NCBI RefSeq assembly: GCF_018137945.1
Contig: NZ_CP073089.1
Span: 1,612,001 to 1,676,000 of the forward strand
Length of the DNA: 64,000 nucleotides
Reading direction: 5' to 3'
DNA from: Brevibacterium sp. W7.2
GTDB taxonomy: Bacteria; Actinomycetota; Actinomycetes; Actinomycetales; Brevibacteriaceae
Below the pieces are notes generated by a model. That model searched no databases. It saw nothing but the letters and a program-made list of their open reading frames with translations, and had not been told where the DNA came from. Below are positions 25,953-33,709 of the stretch, piece after piece (the first letter of the stretch is position 1; the number at the start of each line of letters is the position of its first letter). The position numbers and the translations under genes are program-made.

Positions 25953-28163
25953 TCAGCCGATGCCGAGGTCCGAGAGCTCCGTGGGAGCCGAGGCGAGGAC
26001 GCCGAGGCGATCCGTCGTGCGGGTGAGCGCAACATAGAGCGCTCCGACCCCGTCATCCCCGCCGATCGGGGCGATGAGCCCGGGTTCGACGATGAGGACG
26101 GAGTCGAACTCGAGTCCCTTCGCCTGCTGCGGCGTGATGACGGCGATCTGATGGTCGAGACCGAGCACCGAGCGTCCGATGTCGAAGCCCGTGAGCGCCT
26201 CGGCGACGGAATCGATGAGCTCCTCCGGGGCGATCACGGCGATCTTGCCGCCGGCGACCGCGTCGACCTCAGCCGCCGCGGCGGCCGGCAGCGCGGCGAT
26301 GACCGCCGCGGAATCGGCGAAGACCTCAAGCGTCGGTGGGGGACCGCCCTGCCGCACCGACTCGACGAGCTCGAGCTGCGGGAAATGCCGGTGGAGGTAG
26401 CGGTTCGCCAGGTCCATGACGGCCTGCGGCGTGCGGTAGGAGACCGTGAGCACCTCGAGGGAGAACCGGTCGCCGACGAACTCCGAGAGGATCGACTCCC
26501 ACGTCCGGGCGCTGTCGCCGTGCGAGGACTGCGCGAGGTCGCCGACGAGCGTCGCCGACTTCGAGGGCACCCGCCGGAAGAGCACTCGCCACTGCATGGG
26601 GGAGAGCTCCTGCGCCTCGTCGACGACGAGGTGGCCGTACGTCCATTCGCGGTCCTCGATCGCACGCTCGGCCAGCGTCGTCGCCGGTCCCGCCTCCTCC
26701 CACCGGGCCGCGAGCGTCTCAGCGCTGACGATCGCCGAGGTCTCGGTCATGTCGACGACCGCCTCGGCGTACTCCCTGGCCGATTCGTCACGGGCGGCGG
26801 TCTGCTGGGGCGTTGACCCGAGCAGTTCGGCGAGTTCGTCGAGTAGCGGCGCATCCTCGATCGTCAGCGGCGCGTTCGCGGGACGGATGAGCAGCTCCTG
26901 CTCGGCGGCAGGGAGCACGCGATCCGCCGCGGCGTGGAGCTTGTGCGGCTTCGACAGGAGGGCGCGCAGCGCATCGGCGGGGCTGATGGGGAACCACGCG
27001 AGGTTGAGGGCGCGCCGGACGTCGACGCTCGAACGCAGTTCGTCGAGGAGTTCGGGCAGACGCTCACCGGCGCCGTCGAGGCCCATCTGCCCGGCGAGAT
27101 CCTCGGCGAGCGTTTTGAGCAGTCCGGCGACGAACCCGGTGCGCGCGGCATTGTGGGCGTCTCCGCTGCGCCGCGCCCGATCCCGCGCCGAGCGCACGTC
27201 CTTGCGACGCAGGAGCACCGTGTGGGCGCCGACGCGCAGCCGTTCGTCCACCTCGGGCACGCGCTCGTAGTTCGCGATGTGGTTGGCGAGCACCGTCGCC
27301 ATGACCGACCGGCCCTTGATCTCGGCGACCCGCGGATCATCGGAGATCTCCGTGTCGAGGCCCGGGTAGAGCTGGCCGGGCGTGAGCAGGAGGGCACCGG
27401 TCTCGCCGAGGCTGGGAAGCACCTTCTCGATGTACTTGAGGAACACGGGGGAGGGGCCGACGAGGAGGACGCCGGACTTCGCGATCCGCTCCCGATGCCG
27501 GTAGAGAAGGTACGCTGCGCGGTGGAGGGCGACCGCGGTCTTGCCGGTGCCGGGTCCGCCCTGGACGACGAGGACGCCCTGCAGCGGCTGCCGGATGATC
27601 GCGTCCTGTTCGGCCTGGATCGTGGCGACGATGTCGCCCATCCGACCGGTGCGGTGGCTCGTCAGCGCCGCGATGAGCGCCCCCTCGCCCTGCAGGGCCG
27701 AGCGCTGGGTGTCATCGAGGGCGTCGAGGTCGAGCACATCGTCCTCGACATCGGTGACCTTCCGGTTCTTCGTCACGAGGTGGCGCCGGCGGACGACGCC
27801 CTCGGGGTTCGCCGCGGTCGACTGGTAGAAGGGCTCCGAGGCGGGGGCGCGCCAGTCGATGAGGATCTGCTTGCGGTCGGCATCGGTGAGTCCGATGCGG
27901 CCGATGTAGCTCGGTTCGACGTCGTCCTTGAAGTCGAGTCGACCGAAGCACAGCCCCTCCTCGGCGCTGTTGAGGCGGATGAGCTGATCCTCGTAGAGGG
28001 TCGCGAAGGCGTCGCGTTCGCTGCGGTGCTGATGGTTGCCGCCGACCTCGGAGATCCTGACGGTTCCCAGTCGGGCACTGGTCTCGTCCCGCAGTTCGTC
28101 GAGTCGGGCATAGAGTTCGTCGAGCTTGGCCTGTTCGACGGCGATTTCTGAAGTCTCGGTCAT
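25953..28163 (-). CDS. helD: HelD-type RNA polymerase-associated ATPase (UvrD-like superfamily 1)
   Basis: HelD proteins are SF1 motor ATPases that remove stalled or antibiotic-bound RNA polymerase from DNA; the actinobacterial class includes HelR, which gives rifamycin tolerance. The 736-residue protein has an N-terminal coiled coil (about 10-45), the Walker A motif GGPGTGKTAVALHRAAYL, the Walker B-like VVDEAQELSPMQW, SYRTPQAVMDLA, TPQQAKGLEFDSV and VALTRTTDRL. Length and order match mycobacterial HelD. ATG 28163 follows AAGGTGAG and a CATAAT -10 box; the frame can begin at TTG 28184. Which client or inducer it has is not readable here. Confidence 0.85.
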   Translation of the reverse strand: MTETSEIAVEQAKLDELYARLDELRDETSARLGTVRISEVGGNHQHRSERDAFATLYEDQLIRLNSAEEGLCFGRLDFKDDVEPSYIGRIGLTDADRKQILIDWRAPASEPFYQSTAANPEGVVRRRHLVTKNRKVTDVEDDVLDLDALDDTQRSALQGEGALIAALTSHRTGRMGDIVATIQAEQDAIIRQPLQGVLVVQGGPGTGKTAVALHRAAYLLYRHRERIAKSGVLLVGPSPVFLKYIEKVLPSLGETGALLLTPGQLYPGLDTEISDDPRVAEIKGRSVMATVLANHIANYERVPEVDERLRVGAHTVLLRRKDVRSARDRARRSGDAHNAARTGFVAGLLKTLAEDLAGQMGLDGAGERLPELLDELRSSVDVRRALNLAWFPISPADALRALLSKPHKLHAAADRVLPAAEQELLIRPANAPLTIEDAPLLDELAELLGSTPQQTAARDESAREYAEAVVDMTETSAIVSAETLAARWEEAGPATTLAERAIEDREWTYGHLVVDEAQELSPMQWRVLFRRVPSKSATLVGDLAQSSHGDSARTWESILSEFVGDRFSLEVLTVSYRTPQAVMDLANRYLHRHFPQLELVESVRQGGPPPTLEVFADSAAVIAALPAAAAAEVDAVAGGKIAVIAPEELIDSVAEALTGFDIGRSVLGLDHQIAVITPQQAKGLEFDSVLIVEPGLIAPIGGDDGVGALYVALTRTTDRLGVLASAPTELSDLGIG

Positions 28164-28177
28164 CTCACCTTCTTGGG

Positions 28178-28199
28178 TCGGCAATCAATTATGCCGAAC
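28178..28199 (-). promoter_or_regulatory. helD promoter with overlapping inverted repeat
   Basis: On the minus strand CATAAT (28193-28188 region) lies about 25 nt before the helD ATG and is embedded in an inverted repeat: TCGGCA (28178-28183) and TGCCGA (28192-28197) with an 8-bp AT-rich spacer. A repressor bound here would block the promoter. No -35 box is clear, and no rifamycin-associated element was recognised. Confidence 0.5.
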
Positions 28200-28330
28200 T
28201 TTCCCGGACGGGAGTAGTCGGGCCCGTCACACGGACGGTGCCGATCGAACCGGTCGCGCGCGTCACCAGCCGACACGCTCCGACACGCCACGGGCGTGGC
28301 CCACCAGGGTGTCCGACGCTCCGGGGAATC

Positions 28331-28382
28331 GGTCTGGCAGGTCGTCGGTCAGTCAGGTCGCCGGTCTGGCAGGGTGTCGGTC
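28331..28382. repeat. 20-bp direct repeat with 32-bp period
   Basis: GGTCTGGCAGGTCGTCGGTC (28331-28350) recurs at 28363-28382 with two mismatches, 32 bp away. Upstream at 28313-28328 lies TCCGACGCTCCGGGGA, close to the ftsZ-promoter repeat. The stretch separates helD from the next gene and holds no gene. Confidence 0.5.
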
Positions 28383-28395
28383 CGTCGAGGTGCGG

Positions 28396-29190
28396 TCAGC
28401 GGCCGAGCCGGGCCGCAAGCGTCTCCCCGGTCAGCCAGGCAGCCATCGTCGGTGCCGTGCGCAGAACCCGATCGAGGGCGGCGTCGGGCAGCGGCTGCGC
28501 CGAGCCGGCGACGACGACGTTGCCGCGCCGGCGTCCCTTGAGCACACCGGACTCCGAGGCCGCGGCGAGGTGCGGGAACGCCGAGGCGGCGGCGTCGAGC
28601 TCGTCGCGCAGCACCCGGTGGTCGCCGGAATCGGGGACGTTGGCGAGGAACAGCCCGCCGGGTTTGAGCACGCGGGCGCACTCGGCGTAGAACTCGGTCG
28701 TCTGGAGTGCGGTGGGCACGGAGTCGCGGGAGAAGGCATCCCGGACGATGACGTCGGCGGTGTCGTCGCGGAAGCCGGCGATCTCCTCGGCGCCGTCCCC
28801 GGCTCGCAGCGCCAGGGCCGGGGAGCGGGGGAGGTCGAACCACGTGCGCACGTAGTCGATGAGCAGCGGGTCGATGTCGATCGCCGTCTGCCGCGATCCG
28901 GGCCGGCGGGCGTCGAGCGCCCTCGCCAGCGCACAGCCGGCGGCGCCGATGTGGATGGCGCGCACGGTGCCTTCCGGCAGAGTCGCCTCGATGATCCGCG
29001 CCATCCAGTCGAGGTATTCGAAGTCGAGGCGGGCGGGGTCGCTCAGGGTGATCGACGACGAGGGCACGTCGTTGACATGGAGCACGTAGCTGTCGGGTTC
29101 CCCGGCGACCTTCTCCAGCCGGGCGGTGCCCGTCGAGATCTCGACGACTTGCGCGCTGGGTGCTGTGAATATCCGTCTCTTCGCCACCAC
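28396..29190 (-). CDS. Spermidine-synthase-like SAM-binding protein
   Basis: A 264-residue protein with the class I methyltransferase/spermidine synthase fold: IHIGAAGCALARAL is the nucleotide loop, AIDIDPLLIDYVRTWF the acidic strand 2 end, and DVIVRDAFSRDSVP the active-site region. The typical polyamine-site residues cannot be confirmed, and stand-alone actinobacterial members have no proven reaction, so a spermidine synthase name would be too specific. It lacks the membrane domain of the fused family. GTG 29190 and GTG 29187 are both possible starts. It is divergent from the DUF4192 gene. Confidence 0.8.
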   Translation of the reverse strand: MVAKRRIFTAPSAQVVEISTGTARLEKVAGEPDSYVLHVNDVPSSSITLSDPARLDFEYLDWMARIIEATLPEGTVRAIHIGAAGCALARALDARRPGSRQTAIDIDPLLIDYVRTWFDLPRSPALALRAGDGAEEIAGFRDDTADVIVRDAFSRDSVPTALQTTEFYAECARVLKPGGLFLANVPDSGDHRVLRDELDAAASAFPHLAAASESGVLKGRRRGNVVVAGSAQPLPDAALDRVLRTAPTMAAWLTGETLAARLGR

Positions 29191-29350
29191 TCACTTCTAT
29201 GTCAGTTCTCATCTCAGGGCAATTCGTGCGCGGATGCGTGGGGAGAGCGCACGTGACTTGCGCGCCATCGTCCTGTGGACGGATTGGTCCCGTCCACAGG
29301 GGCTGCGCGAGGTCTGGCGCGCGGGGGCCGAGGTGGAGTCGACTGGCGGC

Positions 29351-30541
29351 ATGGACACGCCAGCGAAGACCGCAGAGGACATCATCGGAATCGTTCCCCA
29401 CACCCTGGGCTACACGCCCGCGCACAGTCTCGTCGCGATCCTCGTCGTCACCGACGGGCACGGGGCGCAGTCGTGCGCGACGACCCTGCGGGTCGACTTC
29501 GACCTCGAGCGGGCGGCGGCGACAGCGGCGGAGGGAGGGGAGTGGCTGTGCGAGCTCGTGTGCCGCGCCTGCCGGCCCTCGGGGGTGTTCCTCGTCCTCT
29601 ACGACGACGAGTACGCGCCCGACGAGGAGTACGTCTTCGTCGGCCCCGATGACCTCGTCACCCGGGGCGATGCCGAGTATTCGGAGATGCGCCGCAGCCT
29701 CATCCGGGCCGCCACCGACGAGATGGCTCGCGCCCTCGGCCGCGCCGGCATCGACACCCTGAGCGCGTGGTGGGTCTCCGACGGTCGCTTCGGCCGCATC
29801 GACGACCGCGATGATCCCGGCACCGATCTCGCCGCAGCGCAGTCTTCGGCGTGCGCCACTGAACTCGTCTCGACGGGGTCGGCGCCCGCGGAGGGTCCGA
29901 GCGACCTCATCGTCCTGCCGGCCGACGCGGCGGAGAGAGCGGCGTTCTTCACCGATGAGCCGAGCGAACCGACGACGATGACGCAGGCGTTCGACATCCT
30001 CGGCGAGGTCTACCCTGGTCTCCTCGCCCAGCGCGGACGCACGGAGGCCTTCGATCGCGAGGAACTCACCGCGCTGATGACACCGCGGGTGGTCCGCGCC
30101 CTCGACCGGATCCTTGCCGAGAAGTGGTCGCGTGACGCACTCGAGATGATCCTCGGCTTCGACCATCCCGATTTCCTGCCGCGTCGGGTGTGCCGGGCCC
30201 AACCCGGTGAGCTCGTGCAGTGGGCGCGCCGGGCGGGGAAGTCGCGGGCAGCGGCCGACCAGATGATCGGACTCTCCGACCGCGCGCCCACGCCGTACGA
30301 CGTCCTGCTCGCGATCGCCTTCCTCAGAAGCTATGTGCCGTGGAGCAGCCCGCGGACTCTGTCGACGGCGTACGCGGTCATCGCCTGGTTCGAATGGTCG
30401 CTGGGCGGCTCGACGATGGCCGAGCAGTACGGACTCGCCGCGCTCGCCGTCGATGAGCGCAATTCGCTCGCCGAGCTGCTCGTCTCCGCCGTCGGCCACG
30501 GCTACCTGCCACGGTGGCTGATGACGCGGGCGCCGTTCTGA
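29351..30541 (+). CDS. DUF4192 domain-containing protein
   Basis: A 396-residue cytosolic protein of the actinobacterial DUF4192 family, recognised by the opening IIGIVPHTLGYTPAHSLVAIL, the following TLRVDFDLE segment and the C-terminal LLAIAFLRSYVPWSSPRTLSTAYAV and LAALAVDERNSLAELL blocks. The function is unknown. ATG 29351 was chosen because the conserved domain begins there; ATG 29234 in the same frame would add 39 poorly conserved residues. It is often found near sigA in this phylum, as here. Confidence 0.8.
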   Translation: MDTPAKTAEDIIGIVPHTLGYTPAHSLVAILVVTDGHGAQSCATTLRVDFDLERAAATAAEGGEWLCELVCRACRPSGVFLVLYDDEYAPDEEYVFVGPDDLVTRGDAEYSEMRRSLIRAATDEMARALGRAGIDTLSAWWVSDGRFGRIDDRDDPGTDLAAAQSSACATELVSTGSAPAEGPSDLIVLPADAAERAAFFTDEPSEPTTMTQAFDILGEVYPGLLAQRGRTEAFDREELTALMTPRVVRALDRILAEKWSRDALEMILGFDHPDFLPRRVCRAQPGELVQWARRAGKSRAAADQMIGLSDRAPTPYDVLLAIAFLRSYVPWSSPRTLSTAYAVIAWFEWSLGGSTMAEQYGLAALAVDERNSLAELLVSAVGHGYLPRWLMTRAPF

Positions 30542-30567
30542 GCCGACGGTCGCGTGCAGGTGGTGTG

Positions 30568-30878
30568 TGCGCGCCGAGGTGGGAGCTGGGTCGACCACTA
30601 CCCGCAGCGTCTCGTCCTACCCGTGCTGGCGTAGGGAGTGCGGCTGCGGGTGCCTCTCGGCGAGCGGAGCGGTGCTTGTGCGACTGCGGGTAGTTTCTAC
30701 GGCGCCGAGGTGGCTGCGAGTTGTTCATGCGCGCCGAGGTGGCTGCTGGGTCGACCACTACCCGCAGCTTCTCGTCCTACCCGTGCTGGCGTAGGGAGTG
30801 CAGTTGCGGGTGCCTCTCGGCGAATGGAACGGTGCGTGTGCGGCTGGGGGTAGTTTTTACGACGCCGAGGTGGGCGTG
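30568..30878. repeat. 160-bp tandem direct repeat with internal inverted repeats
   Basis: Copy 1 (30568-about 30718) and copy 2 (30728-about 30878) are offset by exactly 160 bp and nearly identical for 150 bp. Each is framed by ACTACCCGCAG and its complement CTGCGGGTAGT (30597-30607 with 30684-30694 in copy 1; one mismatch in copy 2), with a smaller CCTAC...GTAGG dyad inside. No transposase or tRNA is adjacent. Confidence 0.85.
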
Positions 30879-31024
30879 CGGCGGGGAGTCCCGAGGACGT
30901 CCGGGGGAGGCGCGCCGAGGTGGACGGGGGACGGCGGGAATCTCTGCGACGGTGCCGGTGTTGACCGTGTCCGGACAGGGCGTTTCGGTGCGTGGACGCG
31001 GCTTCCCGCCGATTCGCCAAGCGG

Positions 31025-31050
31025 GGAATAACGTGCCAGACTTGTGCGTT
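31025..31050 (+). promoter_or_regulatory. SigR/SigH-type promoter upstream of sigA
   Basis: GGAAT (31025-31029) followed by exactly 18 nt and GTT (31048-31050) is the consensus of the oxidative/thiol-stress sigma factors SigR (Streptomyces) and SigH (mycobacteria, corynebacteria). The principal sigma gene hrdB of Streptomyces has such a promoter. A vegetative promoter may overlap: TTGTGC (31043-31048), 17 bp, TATTGG (31066-31071). Confidence 0.6.
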
Positions 31051-31112
31051 GACCCTGTCATTGCATATTGGGAGAGCTGTGCGCTCGCCCTTGGGCACAC
31101 GACCCTTGCGCC

Positions 31113-31125
31113 CCCTTGACAAGGG
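31113..31125. promoter_or_regulatory. Palindrome CCCTTGACAAGGG in the sigA leader
   Basis: A perfect 13-bp palindrome about 57 bp before sigA, preceded by two more CCCTTG half-sites (31088-31093 and 31103-31108), three copies in 40 bp. It contains TTGACA, so it could be a -35 box with a regulator site on top, but no well-spaced -10 was found. Confidence 0.4.
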
Positions 31126-31181
31126 TCTTAGTAATGTCCTGGTGCAACTGGGAAGTATCAGCGCTCGCGAAAGGTGAACAC

Positions 31182-32699
31182 GTGCCGACAGTCGACAGGA
31201 AAACAGTGACTGAGGAGTCGGAGGCCACTTCGTCGGGTGGATCGACGACCACAGCGGCGAAGGGAACGAAGACGAAGACGTCGTCGACCTCGCGTGCCAA
31301 GACGACCGCGGCGAAGAAGACGACGGCCGCGAAGACCGCGACTGCCGCGAAGAAGACGACGGCGAAGAAGACCACCGCGGCGAAGAGCAAGTCGGCGGAG
31401 ACGGCCGAGTCCGCGGAGACCCAGGAGACCTCGGAGACCACCGAGAAGAAGACTCCCGCGAAGAAGACCGCTGCGAAGAAGACCACCGCAGCCGCGAAGA
31501 CGACCACGGCGGCGAAGAAGACCGCTGCGAAGAAGACGACGAAGAAGTCCGCCGAGGCCGACGACGCACCGGCGAGCACGAAGAAGAAGTCCGACTCCGA
31601 CGTCGACTCGACCGAGGACGTCGAACCGACCGCGGACGCGCTCGCCACCGAGCTCAGCCCCTCCGAGGCGACCGAGACGAAGAACTCCGAGGAGAAGGAG
31701 AAGAACGCCGCGGTCACCGAGGCCGGCGGCTTCATCGTCTCCGACGCCGACGAGGATGACGCTCCCGCCCAGCAGGTCGTCTCCGCCGGTGCCACGGCCG
31801 ACCCGGTCAAGGACTACCTCAAGCAGATCGGCAAGGTGGCGCTCCTCAACGCCGCCGAGGAGGTCGACCTCGCCAAGCGCATCGAAGCCGGCATGTACGC
31901 CGAGCACCTCCTCGACGAGGGCGAGGTGACCGACCCGCGGCTGACGATGGACTACAAGTGGATCATCCACGACGGGCGGATCGCGAAGAACCACCTCCTC
32001 GAGGCGAACCTCCGCCTCGTCGTCTCGCTCGCCAAGCGCTACACGGGTCGCGGCATGCTCTTCCTCGATCTCATCCAGGAGGGCAACCTCGGCCTCATCC
32101 GCGCCGTCGAGAAGTTCGACTACACGAAGGGCTTCAAGTTCTCGACCTACGCGACGTGGTGGATCCGTCAGGCCATCACTCGCGCCATGGCCGACCAGGC
32201 GCGCACGATCCGCATCCCCGTCCACATGGTCGAGGTCATCAACAAGCTCGCCCGCGTCCAGCGCCAGATGCTCCAGGACCTCGGCCGGGAGCCGAGCCCC
32301 GAAGAGCTCGCGAAGGAACTCGACATGACGCCCGAACGCGTCGTCGAGGTGCAGAAGTACGGCCGTGAGCCGATCTCCCTGCACACCCCGCTCGGCGAGG
32401 ACGGCGACTCCGAGTTCGGCGACCTCATCGAGGACTCCGAAGCGGTCGTGCCCTCGGACTCGGTGAGCTTCACCCTGCTCCAGGAGCAGCTGCACTCGGT
32501 GCTCGACACCCTGTCCGAGCGCGAAGCCGGCGTCGTCTCGATGCGCTTCGGGCTCAACGACGGACAGCCGAAGACCCTCGACGAGATCGGCAAGGTCTAC
32601 GGCGTCACCCGTGAGCGGATCCGCCAGATCGAGTCGAAGACGATGGCGAAGCTGCGCCACCCCTCGCGCTCGCAGGTGCTGCGCGACTACCTCGACTGA
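31182..32699 (+). CDS. sigA: Principal RNA polymerase sigma factor SigA (RpoD/HrdB)
   Basis: SigA directs RNA polymerase to housekeeping promoters. The 505-residue protein has a Lys/Ala/Thr-rich N-terminal tail (about 25-140, repeated AAKKT) and an acidic linker. Region 1.2 starts at [11 protein letters not shown] (about 207), region 2 has [20 protein letters not shown], region 3 [14 protein letters not shown], and region 4.2 is [21 protein letters not shown] with the usual C-terminal LRDYLD. GTG 31182 follows AAAGGTG by 5 nt. Lysine-rich tails are known in actinobacterial SigA/HrdB. Confidence 0.96.
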   Translation: MPTVDRKTVTEESEATSSGGSTTTAAKGTKTKTSSTSRAKTTAAKKTTAAKTATAAKKTTAKKTTAAKSKSAETAESAETQETSETTEKKTPAKKTAAKKTTAAAKTTTAAKKTAAKKTTKKSAEADDAPASTKKKSDSDVDSTEDVEPTADALATELSPSEATETKNSEEKEKNAAVTEAGGFIVSDADEDDAPAQQVVSAGATADPVKDYLKQIGKVALLNAAEEVDLAKRIEAGMYAEHLLDEGEVTDPRLTMDYKWIIHDGRIAKNHLLEANLRLVVSLAKRYTGRGMLFLDLIQEGNLGLIRAVEKFDYTKGFKFSTYATWWIRQAITRAMADQARTIRIPVHMVEVINKLARVQRQMLQDLGREPSPEELAKELDMTPERVVEVQKYGREPISLHTPLGEDGDSEFGDLIEDSEAVVPSDSVSFTLLQEQLHSVLDTLSEREAGVVSMRFGLNDGQPKTLDEIGKVYGVTRERIRQIESKTMAKLRHPSRSQVLRDYLD

Positions 32700-32713
32700 G
32701 ACGCCTCACCGAC

Positions 32714-32753
32714 GACGCCGGGCCCGTGGTCATCCGACCGCGGACCCGGCGTC
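32714..32753. terminator. Bidirectional hairpin between sigA and the amidase gene
   Basis: GACGCCGGG (32714-32722) pairs perfectly with CCCGGCGTC (32745-32753), with partial pairing inside, in the 76-bp gap between two convergent genes. Confidence 0.6.
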
Positions 32754-32775
32754 GCTGCGATCCGTGCGGGAGGGC

Positions 32776-33612
32776 TCAGCCCAGCCAGTCGGCGACCCCG
32801 CGGGCGATCGCCTCGGCGTACTCCTTCCGACCGTCCGCGGATTCCATCGCCTTCGCCTCCTCGGGATTGCGCATCTCCCCGCATTCGACGATGACGGCCG
32901 GCACCGAGGCGTTGTTGAGTCCCGCCAGATCCGGTCGCGGACTGATCGCCTCCTTCCCGTACGCGGGGTTCGGCGTGAACGGCCCGGCCAGCGCCGCACT
33001 GATCGCCTCGGCGAGCTCCGTCGACGCGGTCTCGAGCTCCGGTGTCGTCCCGGGATCGGCGACGATGACGTGGAAGCCCTTCGCCGACGTCGACTCGCTG
33101 CCGTTGGCGTGGATGCTCACCAGCGCATCGGCGTCGGCGGCGAACGTGCCGCGCTCGTCGACGCACGGCCCGACTCCGTCGTTGTCGTCGCGACTGAGGA
33201 CCACCTCGGCGCCGGCGGCCTCGAGATCAGCGGCGAGCAGCCCGCTGACCTCCCACGCGAACTCCGCTTCGGAGTAGTCGGAGTCGGTCGCGGTGCCCGT
33301 CGTGTTGCACGCCTTCTCTCCGCCCCGTCCGTCGGGCACGGGGCTCGCGATCGCGGCGGGATCCTTCGCGTTGCCGCCGTTGTGACCGGGGTCGATGGCG
33401 ATCGTCGTTCCCGTGAGGTCCTCATCGACGACCCGCGCCGAGGTGGTCGATGCACTTCCGGACGACCCCGACGGCAGCGGCTCGGCGGCGACTGTCGTCG
33501 ACCGCTGGCTCGGCGCGGGGTCGGGGGCGGCGCAGGAGCCGAGCAGCACGGCGCCGAGCACGGCGGCTGCGGGCAGGGCTGCGGCGCGCACAGGGAGACG
33601 AGGGCGGGTCAT
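32776..33612 (-). CDS. N-acetylmuramoyl-L-alanine amidase (Amidase_3), lipoprotein
   Basis: A zinc-dependent hydrolase that cleaves the amide bond between MurNAc and the stem peptide. The 278-residue protein has a signal peptide ending in the lipobox LLGSC (Cys about 27), a disordered Ser/Thr/Pro linker and the Amidase_3 domain with zinc ligands in IAIDPGHNGG, SEAEFAW and SIHANGSE, and the catalytic Glu in VIVECGEMRN. ATG 33612 gives a normal lipoprotein signal; an upstream in-frame start would spoil it. It should be lipidated and processed by LspA (18463). Confidence 0.9.
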   Translation of the reverse strand: MTRPRLPVRAAALPAAAVLGAVLLGSCAAPDPAPSQRSTTVAAEPLPSGSSGSASTTSARVVDEDLTGTTIAIDPGHNGGNAKDPAAIASPVPDGRGGEKACNTTGTATDSDYSEAEFAWEVSGLLAADLEAAGAEVVLSRDDNDGVGPCVDERGTFAADADALVSIHANGSESTSAKGFHVIVADPGTTPELETASTELAEAISAALAGPFTPNPAYGKEAISPRPDLAGLNNASVPAVIVECGEMRNPEEAKAMESADGRKEYAEAIARGVADWLG

Positions 33613-33681
33613 GGGGCCATTGTTCCAGCAAACCTGCCCGACACGGCGACCCCGCACCCGGGCACGGGGGACCACGGCGAT

Positions 33682-33687
33682 TAGAAT
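33682..33687 (+). promoter_or_regulatory. -10 box of parE
   Basis: TAGAAT lies 22 nt before the parE GTG, leaving room for a short leader with the ribosome site GAGAGGAAGA. No clear -35 box. Confidence 0.5.
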
Positions 33688-33709
33688 TCAATCGAACGAG
33701 AGGAAGAGT

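Larger units (their letters stand above)
30542..31181. other. 640-bp gene-free stretch before sigA
   Basis: No gene could be supported. The first 340 bp are a two-copy tandem repeat with internal dyads. The block CGCCGAGGTGG recurs five times (about 30572, 30710, 30732, 30870 and 30915). The last 160 bp carry the sigA promoter region. Small open frames in the repeats are reading-frame coincidences: the two copies encode different peptides in different frames. Confidence 0.7.

Noticed and set aside
28185..28330. Rifamycin-associated element upstream of helD
   Set aside because: I looked for a GC-rich palindrome of that kind and found only the AT-centred TCGGCA/TGCCGA repeat.
30567..30853. Small open frames in the tandem repeat upstream of sigA
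   Set aside because: The two copies are read in different frames, lack ribosome sites and show Cys/Arg/Trp-rich composition unlike real proteins here.
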